Positions 23,555-30,820 of a DNA stretch of 37,640 bases are shown here, piece after piece; within the stretch, counting starts at the first letter, position 1, and each line of letters opens with the position of its first letter. The notes under the pieces are model-generated. The model saw nothing but the letters and a program-made list of their open reading frames with translations, was not told the DNA's origin and did no database searches. Source of the DNA: an uncultured Candidatus Berkelbacteria bacterium (GTDB lineage Bacteria; Patescibacteriota; UBA1384; CAILIB01); NCBI GenBank assembly GCA_903834195.1, contig CAILIB010000019.1, forward strand, positions 1-37,640. The letters are read 5' to 3'. The position numbers and the translations under genes were made by a program.

Positions 23555-24118
23555 ATGGCTAAAATGTACCGCGAAGTTGAAGTTAAATATCCACTGAAAA
23601 ATCCAGATCATGTTCGAGAAGTTCTTACCAAACTTGAGGCAAAAAGTACGAGCAAAGCTCAAACCCAAGAAGACACTTACTACGTTCCTGCTCATCGTAA
23701 TTTCTTAGAGCCAGACATTGTTTCTGAGTGGCTTAGAATTCGGATTACTCCGAAGAAGTGTTCGATCAACTACAAGCTTTGGCTACCTTTTGGGTCTGAA
23801 AAACCAACCCACTGTGATGAGTATGAGACAGAAGTTGAGAATCCAGAAGCACTTGAAATGATTTTAATGTCACTAAATATGACTAAAATCGTTACTGTAA
23901 AAAAGGAGCGCTCAACTTGGCTCTATAAAGATATTGAGATTGCACTTGATACGGTTGAGGGATTGGGGACGTTTATTGAACTTGAAGGAAAATCTGATTC
24001 TGAGGACGTGTCAGCGGTGTATGAGGTTCTGCAAAAAATGAAAGATATTCTTGAGGCTGACACGCTTGAGCAGGACTATCGCGGGTATCCGTACCAGCTT
24101 TTGCATCGTTCAAAATAA
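23555..24118 (+). CDS. CYTH domain protein (class IV adenylate cyclase-like)
   Basis: 187 residues from the ATG at 23555, which fits the domain start (MAKMYREVEVKY); the upstream in-frame ATG at 23492 lies right after the tRNA stem-loop. The EVEVK motif is the ExExK signature of CYTH proteins, which form a beta-barrel tunnel that binds triphosphates; later acidic and basic strands (WLRIRI, INYKLW, DEYETEVE, IALDTVEGLGTFIELEG) match. Members are class IV adenylate cyclases, thiamine triphosphatases or tripolyphosphatases; the reaction here cannot be chosen. Confidence 0.88.
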   Translation: MAKMYREVEVKYPLKNPDHVREVLTKLEAKSTSKAQTQEDTYYVPAHRNFLEPDIVSEWLRIRITPKKCSINYKLWLPFGSEKPTHCDEYETEVENPEALEMILMSLNMTKIVTVKKERSTWLYKDIEIALDTVEGLGTFIELEGKSDSEDVSAVYEVLQKMKDILEADTLEQDYRGYPYQLLHRSK

Positions 24119-24172
24119 ATGGGTTGTAACTACTAGAAATACCTGGTTTGATGTGGTAGTATAACGAGCGAG

Positions 24173-24190
24173 CAAAAAGAGCGCTTTTTG
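24173..24190 (+). terminator. Palindrome and T-run after the CYTH gene
   Basis: CAAAAAG-AGCG-CTTTTTG, then AGTTCTTTTT. Possible terminator. Confidence 0.55.
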
Positions 24191-24210
24191 AGTTCTTTTT
24201 ATAATATTTA

Positions 24211-24347
24211 TATCGAATGCACTCGGGTCAATGTTACTACTTCACAATTCCGAGAACATAGTCGGGTCAATCTTTTTCCTACGGAAAAAGATTATACCCT
24301 CGCTCGCTCACATTCGACAAGTAAACTTGTCTCATGTTCGCTCACTC
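24211..24347 (+). repeat. Palindrome array upstream of tRNA-Lys
   Basis: AATCTTTTTCC-TAC-GGAAAAAGATT (24269-24293), flanked by GGGT/ACCC, then linker CTCGCTCGCTCACATTCG, then GACAAGTAAACTTGTC (24316-24331) and leader GTTCGCTCACTC. The tRNA 5' end TCGGGTC occurs three times (near 24223, 24262 and the gene itself). Confidence 0.8.
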
Positions 24348-24422
24348 GGGTCTATAGCTCAATGGTAGAGCAGTGCCCTCTTAAGGCATTGGTTCTGAGT
24401 TCGAATCTCAGTGGACCCACCA
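24348..24422 (+). tRNA. tRNA-Lys(CTT)
   Basis: Acceptor GGGTCTA/TGGACCC, A, encoded CCA. Anticodon stem GTGCC/GGCAT, loop CTCTTAA, anticodon CTT. T-loop TTCGAAT. Confidence 0.95.
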
Positions 24423-24447
24423 AAAAATCATTACAAATCATCAGTTC

Positions 24448-24981
24448 ATGCGTCACTCATTGAAGTTCACTGCAGCGTTTCTGTTTTCAATTTTGGTTCG
24501 CCTGATTCCCTTTCGACCTGCAAATGTGGAACCGCTCATGGGTACCCTTATGCCATTTGGAAGCAAGTTCAACGTTTTTAGTAACGTCGCACTCACCATG
24601 GGAAGCATGCTGATTTACGACAAATTAACTGCATTTGGTAGCTGGAGTTGGGAAACCGCTATTACCTACGGAATCGTTGCCGCAGCCGCATCACTGTACT
24701 TCAAGCGTTTTACTCCGTCTCGCACGCACTACGCCGGGTTCGCAGTTGTTGCCACGTTATTCTACGATTTTGTTACCGGACCACTTTTACCATCACTGCT
24801 CCATAACGGAAACTTTACCACTCTCGCCGTTGCACAGATTCCATTTACGATTAGTCACCTCTGCGGAAATGTAATTGTCGCCGTGGTACTCAGCCCGATC
24901 ATTCAAAAATACATTGTCGAAAATCCTAACTGGGAGTTCTCATTCAACCCAGTCAAGGATACAAAAAAATCTGCAGCCTGA
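24448..24981 (+). CDS. ECF transporter S-component-like membrane protein
   Basis: 177 residues with about five to six membrane helices. The pattern resembles substrate-capture (S) components of energy-coupling factor vitamin transporters: an early RLIPFRPANVEPLMGTLMPFG segment, FYDFVTGPLLPSLL, and a helix ending HLCGNVIVAVVLSPIIQKYI. It is convergent with a DUF4430 gene preceded by a cobalamin riboswitch, so cobalamin or a precursor is a reasonable guess for the ligand. The EcfA/T energy module is not in the window. Confidence 0.65.
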   Translation: MRHSLKFTAAFLFSILVRLIPFRPANVEPLMGTLMPFGSKFNVFSNVALTMGSMLIYDKLTAFGSWSWETAITYGIVAAAASLYFKRFTPSRTHYAGFAVVATLFYDFVTGPLLPSLLHNGNFTTLAVAQIPFTISHLCGNVIVAVVLSPIIQKYIVENPNWEFSFNPVKDTKKSAA

Positions 24982-24996
24982 GCCTGCAGATTTTTT
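24964..24996. terminator. Bidirectional terminator
   Basis: AAAAAATCTGCAG...CTGCAGATTTTTT, between two convergent genes. Confidence 0.9.
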
Positions 24997-25005
24997 GTTT
25001 CTCTG

Positions 25006-25371
25006 TTATAGGGAAGCGTACTTGAACGAAAGCTGCTCACCATCTTTTGACTGGTACGCACCAGCACCAACACTTGCATCAACACCATTTACTTGGAATT
25101 CCCAATAGTGAGTTGAATCTGCAGCCCGACCATTAATTGTGGTCACTTCTTCACCGAAGCTGTATGTTTTTGTTACAACTGTGTATTTTGCCTCTAAAAG
25201 CTGGAGGGCAGTTTTACCAGCCTGACCTTGCACAGTGGCAACATCAACTGGGGTCGCACTTACAGCTGTAGTAGGTGCTGTATCTGAATTATGACGACTA
25301 ACAAGTACTCCTGTTACTCCGCCCGCCAAAACGAGAATAACAACTATAGGAAGAAGAAAACGATTCTTCAT
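25006..25371 (-). CDS. DUF4430 domain protein, membrane-anchored
   Basis: 121 residues: an N-terminal signal anchor (FLLPIVVILVLAGGVTGVLV), a short Thr/Ala linker, then a DUF4430 domain with TALQLLEAKYTV, VTTINGRAADSTHYWEFQVNG and SKDGEQLSFKY. DUF4430 is related to the C-terminal beta-grasp domain of cobalamin-binding transcobalamin/intrinsic factor and may bind B12 at the cell surface. A cobalamin riboswitch lies directly upstream on the same strand, which strongly supports a B12 role. Confidence 0.85.
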   Translation of the reverse strand: MKNRFLLPIVVILVLAGGVTGVLVSRHNSDTAPTTAVSATPVDVATVQGQAGKTALQLLEAKYTVVTKTYSFGEEVTTINGRAADSTHYWEFQVNGVDASVGAGAYQSKDGEQLSFKYASL

Positions 25372-25473
25372 ACGGGTATAAAAATATCCACCGCGAGCAC
25401 GGCAGATTAACTGTTAAATTTCCTGCTCGGGAATGATCGGAAGAAATTCATACTTTATATGAATTTATCTTCA

Positions 25474-25582
25474 GCACGGGTGGTAATCTGGCTAATGGGC
25501 GAACCCAATTACAGTAGCGGCACTGCGGTCGATTTGAACGACACTTCCCCACACTTCGTCTTAGGAACGAAGCTAAACGTAC
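25474..25582 (-). promoter_or_regulatory. Cobalamin riboswitch
   Basis: Read on the minus strand: GGGGAAGTGTCG, TTCAAATCGAC, then CCGCAGTGCCGCTACTGTAA, which fits the conserved B12 aptamer core (GGGAA..AAATCC..GCxGxCCCGCxACTGTAA). It is followed by TTGGGTTCGCCCA (hairpin) and GCCAGATTACCACCCGTGC, a B12-box-like closing segment. Possible P1 is GTACG/CGTGC. It controls the DUF4430 gene. Between aptamer and ATG, CGAGCAGG.../CTGCC..GCTCG could form the switching hairpin. Confidence 0.85.
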
Positions 25583-25739
25583 TTCAGTAATGTGAATGAT
25601 CTATTAACACTCTAGCAGGCTTTATGAGATTGGCAAATCTGTAATTATCTGCTAATGTATGTAGCGTTACGCAATAGAAAATTTTTTTTATGTGCGAAGC
25701 AATGTTGTAATACTATTTACGAACATAAACCGAACGTGC
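25583..25739. other. Intergenic region between the riboswitch and the HNH gene
   Basis: No gene. It should contain the riboswitch promoter on the minus strand and, at 25717-25745, TTACGA-N17-TACATT for the HNH gene, whose ATG follows 6 nt after the -10. Confidence 0.4.
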
Positions 25740-25751
25740 TACATTAACAAT

Positions 25752-26186
25752 ATGAAGGAATGCAGCCGCTGCAAATTGATTAAGGTTGACTCTGCTTTTT
25801 CGTACAAAGACAAAAGCAAAGGTTCACTAAATCCATATTGTCGCGAATGTAATCAAGAATACCAAAAGAGACACTATCTTCTGAACCGTGAATACTATGC
25901 TCATAAAAGAGATGTGTACAACAATAGTGTTTTGACAAGCAACCGTAAAAAAGTAATCGAATTTTTACAAACTCACCCATGCACTGATTGTGGTGAAAGC
26001 GATATTCTTGTACTTGAATTTGATCATGTACGAGGTGAAAAGAGAGAAGCAATATCAAATCTACTTACCAAATCAGCATCATGGAAATCAATTTCTACTG
26101 AAATAGAAAAGTGTGAAGTCCGTTGTGCAAATTGCCATAAGCGCAGAACTGCAAAACAGTTTGGTTGGTATAAATCGATTAACTAA
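25752..26186 (+). CDS. HNH endonuclease-type protein
   Basis: 144 residues from the ATG at 25752 (MKECSRCKLIK); the longer track start is not needed. An N-terminal CSRCK...YCRECNQEYQ zinc finger is followed by CTDCGESDILVLEFDHVRGEK (His of the HNH motif) and EVRCANCHKRRTAKQ, the usual Cys-His-rich HNH end. Such small HNH proteins are often nicking or homing-type nucleases. It ends 24 nt before tRNA-Glu. TACATT lies 6 nt before the ATG. Confidence 0.85.
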   Translation: MKECSRCKLIKVDSAFSYKDKSKGSLNPYCRECNQEYQKRHYLLNREYYAHKRDVYNNSVLTSNRKKVIEFLQTHPCTDCGESDILVLEFDHVRGEKREAISNLLTKSASWKSISTEIEKCEVRCANCHKRRTAKQFGWYKSIN

Positions 26187-26210
26187 TAATTTCCTTCATA
26201 AACTGTACTT

Positions 26211-26285
26211 GGTGCCATCATCTATCGGTTAGGATACCTCCCTTTCACGGAGGAAAGAGGGGTTCGACTCCCCTTGGCACTACCA
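26211..26285 (+). tRNA. tRNA-Glu(TTC), integration site
   Basis: Acceptor GGTGCCA/TGGCACT (G1-T72 wobble), A, encoded CCA. Anticodon stem CCTCC/GGAGG, loop CTTTCAC, anticodon TTC. The minus strand of most of the gene encodes the last 21 residues of the recombinase, marking the left attachment site. Confidence 0.95.
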
Positions 26286-27811
26286 ATTGTTCCCTTGTCA
26301 CCTTTGAAGGTCTGAACTAGCTTATAGGAGCTATCAATCAGGGTGTTCGAATACGCTTTCCCGTCCCATACCAATCCAGAGGGGAATATCGAACACAACA
26401 GAGTACGCTTCTCGTCAAGAGTCGCTGCTTCGTTGCCGTATGTCTGTTTTAAATTACCAAGTTTTTCCTCAATAAAGCGTGTAACCTTCTCAAGGTTGTA
26501 GTCAGTCAGTACATCATCGTTTTTTGCGATCTGAAGAGCTCTGAGCTTCTGTTCAATCACTAGGTTCTGTTCCTTGAACATCTCGTCTGAGTAGATACCA
26601 GTTAAATGCTTTTCAATAAGCCCTTGGCGCAGCTCGTAGAGCTTTTTAAGCTCACCATCAGCCTGCTCACGTCGTTTCTTGAGTGAACTAATACGTTGGA
26701 AGTAAGTCTTCCGAAGAAAGGCATTGAATAGATCAATGGTTTCCTTCGTAGGAGTAATACTCTCCAAATAAGTACTGGTGTAATTCTCTAGGGTAGCAAC
26801 TGGGCAGGACTTCAAGCAGCGGTTCGGACAGAAATAGTAGGGGTAAAGAGCTTTCTTCCCCTTACTTTTAGCTCCTGTATAGGAGCAGCCACAGAACTTA
26901 CACTTCACGATTCTTCGCAAGGCAAATTCCTTATTGTCCCTACACCTTCGAATGCTCGGTGCGGTATTGTTTCGATTTCTGCCGTCAATGATATCCTGAA
27001 CTCGGTAGAAGTCAGATTCCGAAATCATCGGAGTATGCTGGCCGAGTACTTCGTCACCCCATTTAGGTGAGAGGACTTTTCCTGCATAGAATTTATTGTG
27101 GAAAATTCTTCCAGCAGTTTGCTGCCGAAATTCATATCCCTTTTTACCGCCGTGCCCACTCTTGAGCCCTTTTTCGTTAAAGTAGTTCGCCATATCTAAT
27201 AGGGTCTTAGTGCCGGTCGCCATCAATCGCCAGGCCTCTTTCACCACTTCAAATGTCTCCGGATCCTTTACTGCATAGCCACTCTGGTTAAGATAACCTA
27301 CTGGCACAGGCCCGTTACACAAGCCATTGAGAAACCGTGCCCGTAAGCCGTTTTTTGTCCGCTCACTGCGCACATCGTTATCCATCTGAGCAAAGCCAGC
27401 AAGCATAGTTTCTACAAACTTTTCTGTTGGACTGTTTCCCGTAGGCTCTGAAGCTGAAATAAGTATCTGGTCATACTCAGACAGCTTTTTTCGAATTGCC
27501 AAATAATCTGATGTTTGCCGAGATATACGATCAAGACGATATACAATTACTGCCCGAACCACTTTTCGGTTCTTGCGGCAAAAATCCAACATTTCTATAA
27601 GTGCTGGACGACCTTTGATGGTTTTGGCCGAACGCCCTTCTTCTCGAAATGTTTGAATGATTGATAGTCCCCGTTTACCAGCTTCCTTCGTACAAATATC
27701 AAGTTGCGTTTCTAACGAGTAGTTCTCTACCTGCTCCTCAGTTGAGACACGCAAATAAAGCACAGCCCCTTCCGTTGGCTTTGCTGAAATACTCAGCACT
27801 GATTTTTCCAT
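26222..27811 (-). CDS. Large serine recombinase (site-specific integrase)
   Basis: 529 residues. The resolvase domain starts LYLRVSTEEQ (catalytic Ser at about 24) with YRLDRISRQTSDYL; then a recombinase domain (GPVPVGYLNQSGYAV, ETF, GRIFHNKFYAGKV) and a zinc ribbon CKFCGCSY...FCPNRCLKSC (about 307-336), followed by a coiled coil. It would integrate the element into the 3' part of tRNA-Glu: its last residues GSAKGSRTPLSSVKGRYPNR are antisense tRNA. It is preceded 2 nt upstream by a small gene, with GGGAG as RBS. Confidence 0.94.
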   Translation of the reverse strand: MEKSVLSISAKPTEGAVLYLRVSTEEQVENYSLETQLDICTKEAGKRGLSIIQTFREEGRSAKTIKGRPALIEMLDFCRKNRKVVRAVIVYRLDRISRQTSDYLAIRKKLSEYDQILISASEPTGNSPTEKFVETMLAGFAQMDNDVRSERTKNGLRARFLNGLCNGPVPVGYLNQSGYAVKDPETFEVVKEAWRLMATGTKTLLDMANYFNEKGLKSGHGGKKGYEFRQQTAGRIFHNKFYAGKVLSPKWGDEVLGQHTPMISESDFYRVQDIIDGRNRNNTAPSIRRCRDNKEFALRRIVKCKFCGCSYTGAKSKGKKALYPYYFCPNRCLKSCPVATLENYTSTYLESITPTKETIDLFNAFLRKTYFQRISSLKKRREQADGELKKLYELRQGLIEKHLTGIYSDEMFKEQNLVIEQKLRALQIAKNDDVLTDYNLEKVTRFIEEKLGNLKQTYGNEAATLDEKRTLLCSIFPSGLVWDGKAYSNTLIDSSYKLVQTFKGDKGTIGSAKGSRTPLSSVKGRYPNR

Positions 27812-27813
27812 AG

Positions 27814-28170
27814 TTATTCTCCCTTCACTACTTGGGTTAATGTTTGGTTATTAAAGATACTGCGCTCGAACGCATCCATCCAGCGCTCAATAAGATACTG
27901 AAATTCTGTGATCTTTACCTCAAGGTCTTGATCTGAGAGGTTCATAACCGAAGATCCAAGAATTCTTCTCGCCTGCGTAAGCCGTGTTTCTTCCTGTTGC
28001 CCTTGAAAGAAAGATGACAGCCCATGCTCTAGCGCCTTTGTTCTCTCTGGCGAAAAACCTTGCAGAACTTGCTTACTAACTAAAGGAGAATACTCCATCT
28101 TTTCTCTACTTAATGGAGATGGCGACATTTTCCTTTCTGCTTCGAGTTCTAGTAATAGTTGGGGGCTCAT
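27814..28170 (-). CDS. Small helical protein co-transcribed with the recombinase
   Basis: 118 residues, soluble and helical, starting MSPQLLLELEAERK; its stop codon ends two bases before the recombinase ATG, so both form one operon. I do not recognise a family. Position suggests a regulator or a recombination directionality factor, but no HTH is evident. Its promoter carries two copies of an operator-like palindrome. Confidence 0.65.
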   Translation of the reverse strand: MSPQLLLELEAERKMSPSPLSREKMEYSPLVSKQVLQGFSPERTKALEHGLSSFFQGQQEETRLTQARRILGSSVMNLSDQDLEVKITEFQYLIERWMDAFERSIFNNQTLTQVVKGE

Positions 28171-28181
28171 AGTATATTATG

Positions 28182-28229
28182 CTATCCATGTACGGATATA
28201 TAATACTATCCACTAGCGGATAGTGTCAA
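28182..28229 (-). promoter_or_regulatory. Recombinase operon promoter with two operators
   Basis: Minus strand: TTGACA (28229-28224), 18-nt spacer, TATTAT (28205-28200). The spacer is exactly the palindrome CTATCC-N6-GGATAG (28206-28223). A second CTATCC-N6-GGATA (28182-28198) lies just downstream of the -10, 24 nt centre to centre. Confidence 0.75.
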
Positions 28230-28239
28230 GATTTAAAGT

Positions 28240-28378
28240 ATGCAAAAAATACTCTCCTGAAAGGTACTTCGAACACCCCTAAAATATCCGTTCTTAAAGA
28301 CTCAAACCCTCCCCTGTCACGCTTGAGCCTTTAAGACCAAACACTTTAGAGGTTGAAATAAGCAACGACATTCGATGT
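28240..28378. other. Gene-free stretch with a left-end-like sequence
   Basis: ATGCAAAAAATACT...TGAAAGGTACTTCGAACACC (28240-28276) resembles the hairpin and GTTCGAA part of the cassette left ends in the tRNA-Arg array. It may be a decayed relative. Confidence 0.3.
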
Positions 28379-28894
28379 TTAGAAATTCACACCCTCTTCC
28401 CTAAAGAACTCAACAACACTCAGACAAACCATCCCTTGATCATCGCAAACATTCGGAATTTTGGGTGATTTTGTTACTGAAATTTGTGTTTGTCGCTTTT
28501 CTAAAGTAACTACTGTAAGATTCCGTGCCTTTGAAAGCCCCACAATATGAAGGTCGTTAGAATAGCCAGTGGCACTTGCGTAAGTTGGGAACCTATTTAC
28601 AATGCTTCTCATTGAGGTCAGCTGTGCATCATCGATGTTAACAAATGCATGCGCATAGGTTTGAACCCACGCATCCACTTCTGGGTTTCCCCACTTTTTT
28701 AGCTCATCAGCAACTACTTTAGGCATAATCATCTGACCTGAAGCAATTTTTTCTTCAATAAAGCCCCAGGCACTAGCAAAAACATCTTTGCCATAGGTCT
28801 CTTCGGGCGTTAGCTTCAGAAAGCTACTAACCACATTAGTATCCAAGCAATATTTTGGGGCTAATTCAGGAAAAAGATCAATTTGTTCCGGCAT
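28379..28894 (-). CDS. PIN-like DUF4411 protein (putative toxin RNase)
   Basis: About 171 residues from MPEQIDLFPEL (28894); the track start 28912 is also possible. A PIN-type start YCLDTNVVSSFLK, with later acidic residues (NDLHIVGLSKARNLTVVTLE), matches DUF4411, a PIN-related family. These are predicted RNases, usually the toxin half of a pair. It overlaps the XRE-ImmA gene upstream, a common two-gene arrangement. Confidence 0.8.
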   Translation of the reverse strand: MPEQIDLFPELAPKYCLDTNVVSSFLKLTPEETYGKDVFASAWGFIEEKIASGQMIMPKVVADELKKWGNPEVDAWVQTYAHAFVNIDDAQLTSMRSIVNRFPTYASATGYSNDLHIVGLSKARNLTVVTLEKRQTQISVTKSPKIPNVCDDQGMVCLSVVEFFREEGVNF

Positions 28895-30035
28895 GAGTAG
28901 CCCTTCCTCCAAAGAGGATCTTTCGATACCCTTCTAGATTCTTTTGAGCAACCCCTAATGCTCTGCTTACGTCCTGATAACTGATTCTGCCTTCGCCGTA
29001 CGCTGAAAAAACGTCTGTTGAGTAAAGAGTACCGACGCTTTTAATCTTATTCTGATGCCAATTTCCGTGACCTGATTGGTCCACTTCACTTGCAGGGGCT
29101 TCCACTCTCTCTTCATATGCATATGTATATGCAAAATCAGTAATATAACCCAGATTCTTCAACCTAGTTAAAATCGCAAGTTTACTTATCTTAAAACACT
29201 TTGAAAGCTCAGTTACCAAAACTGAATCTGCTACATCCGTTAAATCAAACTGCCTACCATGGATAAGATCGGCCAATTCACGTTTTGACACCAAGAAAGA
29301 GGCCGCAAAATTATTACAAAATGGCTCAATTGTATTAGTGGTGCTAAGATCGCAGATACCCGTATTCTTTAACAAAATATGACATAGCTCGTGAAACAGA
29401 GAGAAAATACGCGCGTATGGAATATCTTTAGTACTCACCACGATTATCGCGTGTCTTTCACTCATCATTGAGAACGCCCGAACTTGATCGAGAGGCAGTG
29501 GCTTCTCTGAAACATATATCCCCAAAGACTGTATCTTTGCCTTCCAGTATCTTAAGGCTTCGAAATGATCCTTAATTTTCAGAACTTCTTCAAGAGAATA
29601 TCCAATATGTTCACGCATCAATTCGGCGAGTCTCTCGTAGTTATTCACAGATTGCCCGTCAACAACCGGAAGGCTAAGTATTCTATTAGGATCAATATCT
29701 TCGGCAAAACTAAGAACATTCGATGCTTCTTCAAGATATACGGCCATTTCAGGACTAACATGATGTTCCTGATTGGCAACGGTACGATTATCTTGTCCAA
29801 ATGCCGGAGCTGTAGGGGGCGCATCCAAAAGAAAGACTGTCCAAGGTTTATAGAAGACTTTTGCTAATTTCTCAGCGCGACTTAGGCTAATTTCCGTATT
29901 TTCGGAAATCATTTCCTCTAATTCAGCTAAAGAAATTCCAGCTTTTTCCGCGACTACATTACGTGGAATCGCTGCATACTGCGTTAGCAAGCTTTCTAGG
30001 ACTTCCGCTTTTACTAGTATTTTTGGATGACTCAT
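28878..30035 (-). CDS. XRE-type HTH plus ImmA/IrrE zinc peptidase (putative antitoxin/regulator)
   Basis: 385 residues. An N-terminal helix-turn-helix (VVAEKAGISLAELEEMISENTEISLSRAEKLAKVF, about 25-60) is followed by an ImmA/IrrE domain with the zinc motif FHELCHILL (HExxH, about 215) and NNFAASFLVSK. The family includes antitoxins of the DUF4411-type systems and regulators of integrative elements that cleave repressors. It overlaps the downstream PIN gene, so the two are translated together. It could also be the factor acting on the operators at 28182-28223. Confidence 0.85.
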   Translation of the reverse strand: MSHPKILVKAEVLESLLTQYAAIPRNVVAEKAGISLAELEEMISENTEISLSRAEKLAKVFYKPWTVFLLDAPPTAPAFGQDNRTVANQEHHVSPEMAVYLEEASNVLSFAEDIDPNRILSLPVVDGQSVNNYERLAELMREHIGYSLEEVLKIKDHFEALRYWKAKIQSLGIYVSEKPLPLDQVRAFSMMSERHAIIVVSTKDIPYARIFSLFHELCHILLKNTGICDLSTTNTIEPFCNNFAASFLVSKRELADLIHGRQFDLTDVADSVLVTELSKCFKISKLAILTRLKNLGYITDFAYTYAYEERVEAPASEVDQSGHGNWHQNKIKSVGTLYSTDVFSAYGEGRISYQDVSRALGVAQKNLEGYRKILFGGRATHAGTN

Positions 30036-30178
30036 TGGTATTAGAATAGCACTTTAAAATGAACACTCCATAAGTACTTGTCTAGCAACAAAGAAAGACA
30101 ACACATTAGTTGCATTTGTTCTTTTCTTGAACTGAACCAAAAGGTATTTGATCATTTGGTGAACATCTTGGCTGAATC

Positions 30179-30820
30179 CTATGGATTTCCCGAAAGGAAT
30201 ATCCTCGGATCCACCGGAATACCAAATACATTAACTTGAAAATGAGTATGCGGCCCCGTAGACCAGCCGGTACTGCCTCGAGTACCGATAATGTCGCCCA
30301 TCTTCACCTGTTGCCCCACAACCACGCTAAGGGTATTCAGGTGGCCGTAAATCGAAGTTACATGGTGTCCGTTGTCTATTTCCACGTGCGTACCAAAACC
30401 CCAACTTAAGCTCCCTGAATAGGTCACGGTACCGGCCATAAAGGCGGCAACGGGTGTCCCCACCTGGTGGTTAGGATCAGCAATATCAATACCGGAATGG
30501 AGGGGTTGGTAGGGCGGATCGGGTGCACCAAACTCTAAGGTCACCACGCCAGATACCGGCCACATGGCAGGGCCCGTGATTGTATCAACAATTTTCCCTG
30601 TTCCTGGGTCGTGGATGTCCACACTGATGTTCTGTGGGGTAGAACCCGATCCAGTACTCGCAAGAACTGAGGAAATACTGCCAAACCCGAGCTGCGTCAC
30701 CACAATAGCGAGGCCAATGGGCAGGAGCATTATGATACAAAGAGTGGCAAAAATAATCTTGATCTCTCGCTTAAATGAGAGCATCCCCGATATCACAAGC
30801 CCCCACACGTTCGGATTCAT
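30179..30820 (-). CDS. M23 peptidase of the type IV secretion locus
   Basis: 213 residues. One membrane segment near the N-terminus (IIFATLCIIMLLPIGLAIVV), then an M23 domain with HSGIDIA (HxxxD zinc motif), YGHLNTL and GPHTHFQV (HxH). Lysostaphin-like peptidases of this type open the cell wall for the secretion channel. It is last in the operon; its ATG overlaps the VirB4 stop (ATGA). Confidence 0.9.
   Translation of the reverse strand: MNPNVWGLVISGMLSFKREIKIIFATLCIIMLLPIGLAIVVTQLGFGSISSVLASTGSGSTPQNISVDIHDPGTGKIVDTITGPAMWPVSGVVTLEFGAPDPPYQPLHSGIDIADPNHQVGTPVAAFMAGTVTYSGSLSWGFGTHVEIDNGHHVTSIYGHLNTLSVVVGQQVKMGDIIGTRGSTGWSTGPHTHFQVNVFGIPVDPRIFLSGNP

Noticed and set aside
24188-24463. ORF 24188..24463
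   Set aside because: Runs through the palindrome array and tRNA-Lys.
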